This document shows positions 8,135 through 15,683 of a stretch of DNA of 51,225 bases, piece by piece. The translations under genes and the position numbers were made by a program. The notes below the pieces were generated by a model. That model searched no databases, was not told where the DNA came from, and saw only the letters and a list, made by a program, of their open reading frames with translations. This DNA comes from JAWSUT01 sp033549345 (GTDB taxonomy: Bacteria > Bacillota > Dethiobacteria > Dethiobacterales > Dethiobacteraceae): positions 1 through 51,225 of the forward strand of contig JAWSUT010000023.1 in the NCBI GenBank assembly GCA_033549345.1, read 5' to 3'. Numbering within the stretch: position 1 is the first letter of the stretch; each line of letters starts with the position of its first letter.

Positions 8135-9312
8135 TGTTGGCAGCAGGAAAGTTTGGCAGATACGGGGGACGCTATGTCCCCGAAACATTGATGGCGGCCC
8201 TGGAGGAGCTGGAGAAGGCATACCTTTTAGCCAGAGAGGACCAGGCGTTTCAGCGGGAGTACAGGGATGTACTGGTTAATTATGTGGGCCGGCCCACAAT
8301 GCTTTATAAAGCAGAGAAATTATCAAAACACCTGGGCGGCGCAACCATTCTGTTAAAACGTGAAGACTTAAACCATACCGGGGCCCATAAAATCAACAAC
8401 GCCTTAGGCCAGGCACTGCTGGCCCGCCGGATGGGCAAGAAAAGAGTGGTGGCTGAAACAGGCGCAGGCCAGCACGGCGTGGCGGCTGCCACGGCGGCGG
8501 CTCTGTTCGGACTGGAGTGTGTGGTCTACATGGGCGAGGAAGATATGGCCCGCCAGTCACTCAATGTATTCCGGATGAAAATGCTCGGTGCCACGGTGGC
8601 TCCGGTCACATCGGGAAGCCGGACACTCAAGGATGCCACCAACGAGGCAATCCGCAGCTGGGTTACCAACGTGCGCGACACATTTTACCTGTTGGGTTCG
8701 GCGGTGGGCCCCCACCCCTATCCCGGGCTGGTGAGGGATTTACAGAGTGTGATCGGCACAGAAGCACGGGCGCAGGTAACAGAAATAACCGGGCGTCTGC
8801 CTGATATTCTGGTGGCCTGTGTGGGAGGCGGAAGCAACGCCATCGGCCTGTTCCATCCGTTCCTTGAGGACGATGTGCAGATGATCGGCGTGGAAGCGGC
8901 CGGCAAAGGCCTCGATACCCCGGAACATGCCGCCACATTATCGAAAGGCTCACCCGGCGTGCTGCACGGCACCTTAAGCTATCTTCTGCAGGACACTGAC
9001 GGCCAGGTGGCTCCGGTTCATTCCGTGTCCGCCGGACTCGATTATCCGGGCGTGGGTCCGGAACACAGTTTCCTAAAAGACAGCGGCCGGGTAGAATATG
9101 TTGCCGTAACCGACAATGAGGCGCTGGATGCATTTCACCTGCTGACGCGGGAGGAAGGCATCATCCCGGCACTGGAGAGCAGCCACGCACTGGCCCATGT
9201 GGCAAAGATTGCTCCAGCCTATGATAAAAGCACGGTCATCCTGGTCAACCTCTCCGGCCGCGGCGACAAAGATGTGGAAACAGTGGCAAAACTTTCGGGG
9301 GTGAAGCTATGA
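8134..9312 (+). CDS. trpB: Tryptophan synthase beta subunit
   Basis: The PLP enzyme that condenses indole with serine. The 392 residues show FGRYGGRYVPETL at the N-terminus, HTGAHKINNALGQ with the Schiff-base Lys86, AETGAGQHG, and the phosphate-binding CVGGGSNAIG. It is the TrpB1 type that partners TrpA. ATG 8134 is preferred to the GTG at 8125 because GGAGGT (8120-8125) is 8 bases ahead of it. It overlaps trpF by one base and trpA by four, consistent with equal synthesis of the alpha and beta subunits. Confidence 0.98.
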   Translation: MLAAGKFGRYGGRYVPETLMAALEELEKAYLLAREDQAFQREYRDVLVNYVGRPTMLYKAEKLSKHLGGATILLKREDLNHTGAHKINNALGQALLARRMGKKRVVAETGAGQHGVAAATAAALFGLECVVYMGEEDMARQSLNVFRMKMLGATVAPVTSGSRTLKDATNEAIRSWVTNVRDTFYLLGSAVGPHPYPGLVRDLQSVIGTEARAQVTEITGRLPDILVACVGGGSNAIGLFHPFLEDDVQMIGVEAAGKGLDTPEHAATLSKGSPGVLHGTLSYLLQDTDGQVAPVHSVSAGLDYPGVGPEHSFLKDSGRVEYVAVTDNEALDAFHLLTREEGIIPALESSHALAHVAKIAPAYDKSTVILVNLSGRGDKDVETVAKLSGVKL

Positions 9313-10145
9313 TGAACAATCTGTCTGTTCAATTAAAAGAACAAAAAACTGCAGGCAAAAAAGTACTGATACCGTTTCTTACCGCAGGCGACCCGGATTT
9401 GGCGGTCACAGAACAATTAATGGCGGCTCTGGCTAAAAACGGTGCCGATGTCATTGAGCTTGGCATCCCGTATTCCGACCCGTTGGCCGATGGCCCGGTG
9501 CTGCAGTTGGCAGCCGGCCGGGCACTGGCCGCCGGCACCAACACAGACGGCGTTTTTGCTGCAGTGGCACGCTTTCGCAAGTGCTATGATACTCCTGTTG
9601 TGCTGCTCGTCTATTACAACATCATTTATAACCGGGGCGTGGAAAGGTTTTGCAGCGAAGCCGCAAAAGCCGGTGTGAACGGACTGGTGGTTCCGGATCT
9701 GCCTTTTGAGGAAGCACAGGAGTTGGATATTGCCGCAAAGAATGCAAACATCATCAACATCCGGTTTCTGTCTCCCACCACATCGCCACAACGACTGGAA
9801 CGAATTTGCAAAGCAGCAGAGGGATTTATTTATTGTGTAACAGTTACAGGCGTCACGGGAGAACGAGCAGCTATGGATCCAGCTGTTTTTGATATGCTGT
9901 CAACAGCAGGCATGTATACGGATGTCACACTTGCTCTTGGCTTTGGTATTTCCACACCGGCACAGGCGGCCAAAGCGGCGGAATTTGCCGATGCTGTGAT
10001 CGTCGGCAGCGCCCTTGTCAGACGGATTGCCGATACTCAGGGCACAGAAGAAAAACTTACAGTGGCAGCGGCGTTTATCCGCTCCCTCAAAGATGCACTG
10101 GAGGGAGGCAACGGGCATGCCGAACATAAAACAGCATGTTGTTAA
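9309..10145 (+). CDS. trpA: Tryptophan synthase alpha subunit
   Basis: Splits indole-3-glycerol phosphate to indole, which passes to TrpB through the tunnel of the complex. The 278-residue barrel has FLTAGDPD, the diagnostic ADVIELGIPYSDPLADGPVL (about residues 46-65, catalytic Glu and Asp), VPDLPFEEAQEL and GFGIS with VIVGSALV near the end. Two adjacent ATGs (9309 and 9312) are equally possible; the first gives the ATGA junction with trpB. The end overlaps aroF by 29 bases. Confidence 0.97.
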   Translation: MMNNLSVQLKEQKTAGKKVLIPFLTAGDPDLAVTEQLMAALAKNGADVIELGIPYSDPLADGPVLQLAAGRALAAGTNTDGVFAAVARFRKCYDTPVVLLVYYNIIYNRGVERFCSEAAKAGVNGLVVPDLPFEEAQELDIAAKNANIINIRFLSPTTSPQRLERICKAAEGFIYCVTVTGVTGERAAMDPAVFDMLSTAGMYTDVTLALGFGISTPAQAAKAAEFADAVIVGSALVRRIADTQGTEEKLTVAAAFIRSLKDALEGGNGHAEHKTACC

Positions 10146-10908
10146 AGTAGGACAGCTGCAAATCGGCGGCGGAAACCTGGTCGTAATGGCCGGTCCCTGT
10201 GCCGTGGAAGATGAAGAAACACTTTACCTGGCAGCGCGGGCTGTCTGTGATGCCGGTGCCTGTGTTCTCCGCGGCGGCGCCTATAAACCCCGTTCATCCC
10301 CCAGTGCCTTTCAGGGTTTGGGCCGGCCCGGACTGATGATGTTGGCCCGCGTTGCCAAAGTCACCGGACTGAAAATTGTGACTGAAGTGCTGGACACACG
10401 GGATGTGGAGAGTGTGGCTGAGGTGGCTGACATTCTGCAGGTCGGTTCAAGAAACATGCAAAACACCGCACTGTTAAAAGAAGTGGGCAAATCAGGCAAA
10501 CCGGTCCTTTTAAAGCGCGGTATGTCGGCAACAGTGGAGGAATGGCTGCTGGCCGCGGAATACATTCTCGATGCAGGCAACCCGGATGTGATCCTCTGTG
10601 AACGGGGAATCCGGACATTTGAGACGGCGCTGCGCAATACCCTCGACTTAAGCGCTGTTTCTCTGCTAAAAGAGTTATCCGGACTGCCGGTGGTGGTGGA
10701 TCCGAGTCACGGTACCGGCCGGCGCAGCCTGGTGGCACCCATGAGCCGTGCGGCAGTGGCAGCCGGGGCAGACGGATTAATTATCGAAGTGCATCCAACA
10801 CCCGATACGGCAGCCTGTGACGGTCCACAGTCACTCACACCAGCTGAATTTTCGACCCTCATGGTATCCGTCAGGAAAGTAAGCGCTGCTCTCAGGGATG
10901 TTGGGTAG
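10117..10908 (+). CDS. aroF: 3-deoxy-7-phosphoheptulonate (DAHP) synthase, catalytic domain only
   Basis: Condenses phosphoenolpyruvate with erythrose 4-phosphate, the entry to the shikimate pathway. The 263-residue product is of the type I-beta class: VMAGPCAVEDEE, VLRGGAYKPRSSPSAFQGLG, VGSRNMQN, LLKRGMSAT and VVDPSHGTGRR are present. Longer members of this class carry an N-terminal ACT-like or chorismate mutase domain that gives feedback control. Here the catalytic barrel starts within about 20 residues of the ATG, so no allosteric domain is present. ATG 10117 follows GAGGGAGG by 7 bases. As last gene of the trp operon it would be controlled by tRNA-Trp charging. Confidence 0.95.
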   Translation: MPNIKQHVVKVGQLQIGGGNLVVMAGPCAVEDEETLYLAARAVCDAGACVLRGGAYKPRSSPSAFQGLGRPGLMMLARVAKVTGLKIVTEVLDTRDVESVAEVADILQVGSRNMQNTALLKEVGKSGKPVLLKRGMSATVEEWLLAAEYILDAGNPDVILCERGIRTFETALRNTLDLSAVSLLKELSGLPVVVDPSHGTGRRSLVAPMSRAAVAAGADGLIIEVHPTPDTAACDGPQSLTPAEFSTLMVSVRKVSAALRDVG

Positions 10909-10913
10909 CATCC

Positions 10914-10942
10914 TTGACGACAACCGGCAGGAGGAGTAAAAT
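10914..10942 (+). promoter_or_regulatory. Vegetative promoter of the DUF1858-antiporter group
   Basis: TTGACG (10914-10919), a 17-base spacer and TAAAAT (10937-10942) fit the sigma-A consensus closely. They begin 5 bases after the aroF stop and 34 bases before the next ATG. No terminator is visible after aroF, so read-through from trp is also possible. Confidence 0.65.
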
Positions 10943-10975
10943 ATACGTAATGAAGGATAAAGGAGAGTGGGACAC

Positions 10976-11179
10976 ATGAGCCATCATGAAAAAAATATTA
11001 CCAAAGATATGACAATTGCTGATGTCCTGCGTCAAAAACCTGCCGCCGCACAGGTTTTGATGCGTCATGGCATGCACTGTCTTGGTTGCGCTACCGCGTC
11101 GGGTGAAACGATTGCACAGGCTGCTGTTGTACATGGTATTGATTTGGACAAACTGCTTGCACAGCTAAACGAGAGCTAA
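10976..11179 (+). CDS. DUF1858 domain protein
   Basis: A 67-residue protein matching the DUF1858 domain: ITKDMTIADVLRQKPAAAQVLMRHGMHCLGC followed by a helix ending near residue 60. The HCLGCATASGETI segment, with two Cys spaced CxxC after a His, is typical; related domains sit in front of hybrid-cluster or iron-sulfur repair proteins (ScdA/RIC type). A redox or metal-binding role is therefore inferred, not shown. ATG 10976 lies 8 bases after GGAGAG; a GTG at 10967 overlaps that site. It has its own promoter and a following terminator, so it may be expressed separately from the genes downstream. Confidence 0.75.
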   Translation: MSHHEKNITKDMTIADVLRQKPAAAQVLMRHGMHCLGCATASGETIAQAAVVHGIDLDKLLAQLNES

Positions 11180-11186
11180 GTGTCAG

Positions 11187-11210
11187 AAATACCGCGCAAG
11201 CGGTATTTTT
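11187..11210 (+). terminator. Terminator or attenuator after the DUF1858 gene
   Basis: Nine-base arms (11187-11195, 11200-11208) close on a GCAA tetraloop, and the right arm ends in a short T run. It lies 23 bases ahead of the next start codon, so it would limit read-through to the PII-like gene. Confidence 0.75.
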
Positions 11211-11232
11211 CACGAGAAAGGGGAATCCAGTA

Positions 11233-11583
11233 ATGGAACTGATTGTTTTTGTCTTGAATCAACCGGAATATCTTGATGAAATCCTCGAAGGGTTTCTGCG
11301 CATTGGCGTCAGAGGCGCCACAATTATTGACTCCACCGGTATGGGCCGGACACTTTGCGAAAAAGTCCCCATTTTCGGTGGCATTCGTAACATGATTCAG
11401 GGCTGCAGGCCAAACAACCAGACCGTCTTTACCGTCGTGCGCTCTGCCGAACTCAGGGAAAAGGCCATTGGTGTGATTAAAGAGGTACTGGGCAGTCTGG
11501 ACCAGCCCAATACAGGTTTTGTGTTCTGTATACCGGTTTCTTATGCCGAAGGATTTGCAGAATTGTTGAACGGGGATGATTGA
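11233..11583 (+). CDS. PII-like (GlnB-fold) protein next to antiporter genes
   Basis: A 116-residue soluble protein with the strand and helix pattern of the PII fold: ELIVFVLNQPEYLDEILEGFLRIGVRGATIIDSTGMGRTL opens as a PII beta-alpha-beta unit, and TVFTVVRSAELREKAIGVIKEVLG resembles the second half. The classical T-loop tyrosine and Walker-like signature of GlnB are not seen, so it belongs to a divergent PII-like group. It sits 46 bases before the first of two antiporter genes that lack cytoplasmic regulatory domains. A regulatory subunit sensing a nucleotide is an inference from that context. An AAGGGGA ribosome site supports ATG 11233. Confidence 0.6.
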   Translation: MELIVFVLNQPEYLDEILEGFLRIGVRGATIIDSTGMGRTLCEKVPIFGGIRNMIQGCRPNNQTVFTVVRSAELREKAIGVIKEVLGSLDQPNTGFVFCIPVSYAEGFAELLNGDD

Positions 11584-11629
11584 TAAATAAATACCTGTTT
11601 TGAAGGGGATATGGGGAGAGTAGATAGTA

Positions 11630-12847
11630 ATGGAAAGTTTAACAGTTTTCGATCAGGCGATGGGCCTGTCTGTCCTGCTGCTTCTGGGTTATCTGGGAGG
11701 ACGCCTGGCCAGGCAGGCCAAAATGCCGATGGTTGCCGGTTATGTGATTATGGGGCTCCTCTTGGGCCCATCGGTGCTGCATATTATACCGGCCCAGCTT
11801 AATTCTGAATTTGAACTGATTAAAGTTTTGGGTCTGGCACTGATTGCTTTAATGATTGGCGGAGAGCTCGAAATTAAAAAAATTAAACATCTGGGCAAAA
11901 CAATCTTAGGCACAACGCTGGTACAGATTGTCGGTGCGTTTGGCGTTGTCTTTGTAGCTATGTTTTTCATTCTTAAACTGGATCTGACCATTTCGCTTCT
12001 TTTGGGTGCCATGGCCACGGCAACAGCTCCCGCTTCACCGGTTGCCGTTATCAGGGAATACAAGGCCAAAGGTCCTTTTACCACAACACTTCTTGGTGTC
12101 GTCGCCACTGACGATGCTTTGTGTATTATTCTCTTCGGTGTTGTGGCATCCATTGTCCGTATGATGCTCGACGGCGTTTTCGTGATGGGTGCACAGATGT
12201 TTATGGAGCCGGCAAGAGAACTTTTCGGTTCACTTGGCGTCGGCTTTCTTACCGGACTTATTCTGATTGTTTTAATGCAATACCTGACGGAGAGGCATCA
12301 TAAAATTGTAATCATGGTTGGCCTGGCTCTCTTAAACAGCGGCCTGGCCAATATGCTGCATCTTTCTCCTCTGCTGACCAGCATGACCACTGGTTTTGTC
12401 TTTGCCAATCTCTCTAATAAACCACAAACAATCTCTGTAATTAACGATATAGATTTTCCCATTTTTGTTGTATTTTTCACGCTGGCCGGAGCAAGCCTTC
12501 ACCTGGATATTTTGGCAGATAACTGGCTCCCGGCCCTCGTTTATATTGTTGCCCGCGGTATAGGTAAGGTGGGCGGCGCCTTTTGGGGTGCGCGCCTGTC
12601 CGGTGCACCTGAGGTTGTTCAGAAATATCTTGGTTTTGCCATGTTTTCCAAAGCGGGGGTCACCATCGGCTTAGTTCTTTTGGTTCAGGGACGTTTTCCT
12701 GAGCTGGCACTGGTGATCACAGCCATCGAGCTGGCAGCTGTTACTGTCTGTGAACTGATCGGGCCCATGGGCACACGCTACGCACTCATCAATTCCGGTG
12801 AAACGGAATTCGGCCCGGTAACCCGGACAGCAAAAGCCAGTGGTTAG
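11630..12847 (+). CDS. CPA2-type cation/proton antiporter, first paralogue
   Basis: A 405-residue integral membrane protein of about 12 segments with the CPA2 (Kef/NapA-type) core: GGRLARQAKMPMVAGYVIMG in the N-terminal half, the unwound-helix motif TATAPASPVAVIREY (about residues 130-144), and the transport site VVATDDALCI with two adjacent Asp. It stops after the membrane domain, with no RCK/TrkA-N domain, so any gating must come from a separate protein, perhaps the PII-like product upstream. The next gene is a clear paralogue. The transported ion (K+ or Na+) cannot be told from sequence. Confidence 0.88.
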   Translation: MESLTVFDQAMGLSVLLLLGYLGGRLARQAKMPMVAGYVIMGLLLGPSVLHIIPAQLNSEFELIKVLGLALIALMIGGELEIKKIKHLGKTILGTTLVQIVGAFGVVFVAMFFILKLDLTISLLLGAMATATAPASPVAVIREYKAKGPFTTTLLGVVATDDALCIILFGVVASIVRMMLDGVFVMGAQMFMEPARELFGSLGVGFLTGLILIVLMQYLTERHHKIVIMVGLALLNSGLANMLHLSPLLTSMTTGFVFANLSNKPQTISVINDIDFPIFVVFFTLAGASLHLDILADNWLPALVYIVARGIGKVGGAFWGARLSGAPEVVQKYLGFAMFSKAGVTIGLVLLVQGRFPELALVITAIELAAVTVCELIGPMGTRYALINSGETEFGPVTRTAKASG

Positions 12848-12890
12848 TTTCCCTGCAAATCTGTCCTCTAACAAATAAAGAAGGTGCTTA

Positions 12891-14096
12891 TTGTTGACAA
12901 TTGTAAATCAGGTGCTTGGCATTGCAGTCCTTTTTCTTTTCGGTTATTTCGGCGGCAGGGTGGCCAGAATCTTTAAAATGCCCTCCGTAACGGGTTATGT
13001 CATAGCCGGGCTGCTTGTGGGCCCGTCTGTTTTCAACCTGCTGCCAAGAGCACTGGGAATTGAACTGGAAAGTGTAAAAGTTCTCGGCCTGGGCATGATT
13101 GCCCTGATTATCGGCGGTGAACTGGAGATTCCCCGTCTTAAACTGCTGGGCAGAAGTATCTACTGGATTACACCCATTCAGGTGATTATTACCTGGGCGG
13201 TGGTCTTTGCCGGTATGTTCTGGCTTGCAGGCATGGCTCTTCCCGAATCTCTCTTGTTTGCTGCCCTGGCGACAGCCACCGCACCCGCCACACCTGTGGC
13301 AATTATCCGTGAATACAATGCCAAAGGCCGGTTTACCAGCACCCTGATGAGCGTTGTCGCCATTGACGATGCTGCCTGTATTATCCTCTTTGGTATGGTG
13401 TCGGCAGCTGTGGCCGTCCTTTTACACGGCACTGCTTTTACCGTAGCCTCTGTCTGGCCGCCGATTGCTGAACTTGGCGGTTCACTGCTTATTGGAATTG
13501 TCACCGCCATGCTGCTAATTTTGTATCTGCGCAATATTCGGGACAAGCAGCAGCGGCTCGTTCTTTTACTCGGCCTGATTCTTTTAAACAGCGGCATTGC
13601 CCAGTCTCTGCACTATTCGCCGCTTTTAACAAACATGACCAGCGGTTTCATCATTGCCAACATCTATGCCCGGCCCTCAAGTCTGTTTGCGGTACTTAAC
13701 GATATTGAACTGCCGATCTTCATCCTCTTTTTTACTCTGGCCGGGCTTAGCCTGCATTTGGACATTCTCATCGACAACTGGCCTATGGCCCTGTTTTATG
13801 TCGTTTTGCGCTCAATAGGAAAAGTGGGCGGTGTTTCGCTTGGTGCCCACCTTGGCGGAGCCAGCAAAGAAGTCGTAAAATATCTTGGTTTTGCCATGCT
13901 CTCCAAAGCGGGGGTCACAATCGGTCTGCTGCTTTTGGTGCAGAGCCGCTTTCCCACCATTGCCGTCGTCATCACGGCCGTGGAGCTGGCCGCCGTTACT
14001 ATCTTTGAAATTATCGGGCCCGGGGTCACCCGCCACGCCCTCTTTGCCGCAGGCGAGGCAGGGCAGGGAACGATTCAGCCCGACGAATCGGAATAA
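12891..14096 (+). CDS. CPA2-type cation/proton antiporter, second paralogue
   Basis: A 401-residue paralogue of the preceding antiporter, collinear over its full length: FGGRVARIFKMPSVTGYVIAG, TATAPATPVAIIREY and VVAIDDAACI stand in the same places. The second half is also close to its neighbour (YSPLLTNMTSGF against LSPLLTSMTTGF). Note IDDAA where the first copy has TDDAL, with both transport Asp kept. TTG at 12891 or 12894 is the start; AAGGTG lies just upstream. Separated by 43 bases from the first copy and 19 bases before the EamA gene, it belongs to the same transcription unit. Confidence 0.88.
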   Translation: MLTIVNQVLGIAVLFLFGYFGGRVARIFKMPSVTGYVIAGLLVGPSVFNLLPRALGIELESVKVLGLGMIALIIGGELEIPRLKLLGRSIYWITPIQVIITWAVVFAGMFWLAGMALPESLLFAALATATAPATPVAIIREYNAKGRFTSTLMSVVAIDDAACIILFGMVSAAVAVLLHGTAFTVASVWPPIAELGGSLLIGIVTAMLLILYLRNIRDKQQRLVLLLGLILLNSGIAQSLHYSPLLTNMTSGFIIANIYARPSSLFAVLNDIELPIFILFFTLAGLSLHLDILIDNWPMALFYVVLRSIGKVGGVSLGAHLGGASKEVVKYLGFAMLSKAGVTIGLLLLVQSRFPTIAVVITAVELAAVTIFEIIGPGVTRHALFAAGEAGQGTIQPDESE

Positions 14097-14115
14097 ACAA
14101 TAAAGTTGGTAGCAC

Positions 14116-14997
14116 ATGGAATCTACGGAAAAACAAAAGCAGCTCGGTTTCCTGATGGTGATGCTGGCCGGTGCCCTCTGGGGTACCACCGGTACCATCA
14201 CAAAATTTATCTATTCCTATGGTGTGGACCCGCAAACGCTGTCTCTTTTGCGTATCGGCATCAGTTTCTTTTCATTGCTGGCCTTTGCCCTCCTCACCGG
14301 GCGTAAAATACGTGTAAAACGGCAGCACATTCTTTTTTTTCTGGCTTTTGGCGCTGTCAGTGTGGCAGGATTCAATGTTTTCTACCTTACGGCCATTCAA
14401 CTGACCACAGTAACCACAGCCGTTGTGCTTCTTTATACCGCGCCGGCCTTCAGCCTGCTGGCCGCCCGGATTATACTCAAAGAAAGCCTGACGGTGCGCA
14501 AAATGCTGGCACTGCTTTCAACCTTTGCCGGCATTATCCTTGTTGTGGAAGCATACCGTCCCGGGCAGCTGCAGCTGAGTGTGCCGGGAATCCTGGCCGG
14601 ACTGGGCTCCGGTGTGACCTTCGGCCTTTACAGCGTTTTCACTAAAGGAGCGATCAGGCGCGGCTACACCACTCTGGAAACAGTCATTTTGGCCCTGGGT
14701 GCCGCCGTTTTGTTTCTCTCAGTCGTCCAACCTCCATGGCGCCTGGTATCACTGGCAGGAGAGCCATTCATTTTATGGATCCTGCTGGTGTCTGTGGCCG
14801 TTTTTTCCACCATGCTGGCCTATGTATTTTTTGTAACCGGGCTTGTCCATGTTGACGCCGGCAGAGCCACTTTGGTTGCCGCCGTTGAACCGGTGGTCGC
14901 CATTATCGCCGCCATGATCTTTCTGGGAGAGACAATCACATTTGTGCAGTTTATCGGCATCATTGCCGTTTTGGCCGCTATCCGTTTCCAGGCCTGA
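14116..14997 (+). CDS. EamA/DMT family transporter
   Basis: A 293-residue protein with ten hydrophobic segments forming two EamA repeats. The first opens with LAGALWGTTGTITKFIY, a typical DMT start, and reaches GIILVVEAY; the second starts at GILAGLGSGVTFGLYSVFTK and ends in EPVVAIIAAMIFLGETITFVQFIG. Family members export amino acids, nucleosides or other metabolites; the substrate here is not evident. It ends the antiporter group and is followed by a strong terminator. The ribosome site (GTTGGTAG) is weak. Confidence 0.88.
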   Translation: MESTEKQKQLGFLMVMLAGALWGTTGTITKFIYSYGVDPQTLSLLRIGISFFSLLAFALLTGRKIRVKRQHILFFLAFGAVSVAGFNVFYLTAIQLTTVTTAVVLLYTAPAFSLLAARIILKESLTVRKMLALLSTFAGIILVVEAYRPGQLQLSVPGILAGLGSGVTFGLYSVFTKGAIRRGYTTLETVILALGAAVLFLSVVQPPWRLVSLAGEPFILWILLVSVAVFSTMLAYVFFVTGLVHVDAGRATLVAAVEPVVAIIAAMIFLGETITFVQFIGIIAVLAAIRFQA

Positions 14998-15008
14998 TAC
15001 ATACAAGG

Positions 15009-15038
15009 AATTCTCTGCAGCTGCAGAGAATTTTTTTT
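15009..15038 (+). terminator. Intrinsic terminator after the EamA gene
   Basis: A perfect 24-base palindrome (15009-15032) with CTGCAG at its core is followed by eight T residues. Confidence 0.92.
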
Positions 15039-15050
15039 GGGAGATTTGCT

Positions 15051-15070
15051 CTGTACGTGACGTAGTACAG
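15051..15070 (+). promoter_or_regulatory. Inverted repeat upstream of the ECF sigma gene, possible operator
   Basis: CTGTAC (15051-15056) and GTACAG (15065-15070) form an inverted repeat with an 8-base centre, 35 bases before the start of the first ECF sigma gene. No good -35/-10 pair was found nearby, so it may be an operator or part of a promoter read by the sigma factor itself. The role is inferred from position only. Confidence 0.35.
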
Positions 15071-15104
15071 TATGAAAGCAGCTTTCGGTAAACGAGGTGG
15101 TTAC

Positions 15105-15683
15105 GTGACAGACTCCGAACTCCATCAGCGTCTGTGTAAAAAGGATACAAAAGCTATGACTATCCTTATGGAGAAATATACATCACCTATCCACATGTTA
15201 ATCAGCAGAATCCTGGCCGGCGTGGGAACAGCTCAGGACACAGAGGAATGCTGCAGTGATGTTTTTGTGACTGCCTGGGAACAGGCCGGCCGGTATAACG
15301 CAAACCGGGCTCCGCTTAAAACCTGGCTGCTGATGATCGCACGCTACAGAGCACTCGACCGCCGCAAAACGTTATTAAAGCAGAGCAACCTGAATGCGGC
15401 GGATGTGGAACTGGAAACGCTACCGGATGGTGCGGATACTCCTGAACTCCATCTTATCCATGCTGAAGAAAGAAGCAGCGTCCTGCATGCTTTAGAAGAG
15501 CTAAAGCCACTGGACAAAGAACTGGTATACAGACGCTACTTTCTTTTTGAACCGGTAAACAAAATGGCAAAAGAACTGGGCCTGACCCGCCAAGCAGCCG
15601 ACAACAGGCTGTGGCGTGCACGAAAAATGCTCAGAGAACATATCAGTGAGAATCTTAAAGAGGAGGCGGCCGACTTTGAATAG
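15105..15683 (+). CDS. ECF-type RNA polymerase sigma factor (first pair)
   Basis: A 192-residue sigma-70 family protein. Region 2 runs over residues 5-85 (EKYTSPIHMLISRILAG, DVFVTAWEQAGRYN, APLKTWLLMIARYRALDRRK) and region 4 over 125-180 (LDKELVYRRYFLFEPVNKMAKELGLTRQAADNRLWRARKML). The GTG at 15105 is preferred over the ATG at 15072 because GAGGTGG lies 7 bases upstream and because region 2 then begins near the N-terminus. It overlaps the following membrane gene by 8 bases, the usual arrangement of a sigma factor with its anti-sigma factor. Confidence 0.9.
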   Translation: MTDSELHQRLCKKDTKAMTILMEKYTSPIHMLISRILAGVGTAQDTEECCSDVFVTAWEQAGRYNANRAPLKTWLLMIARYRALDRRKTLLKQSNLNAADVELETLPDGADTPELHLIHAEERSSVLHALEELKPLDKELVYRRYFLFEPVNKMAKELGLTRQAADNRLWRARKMLREHISENLKEEAADFE

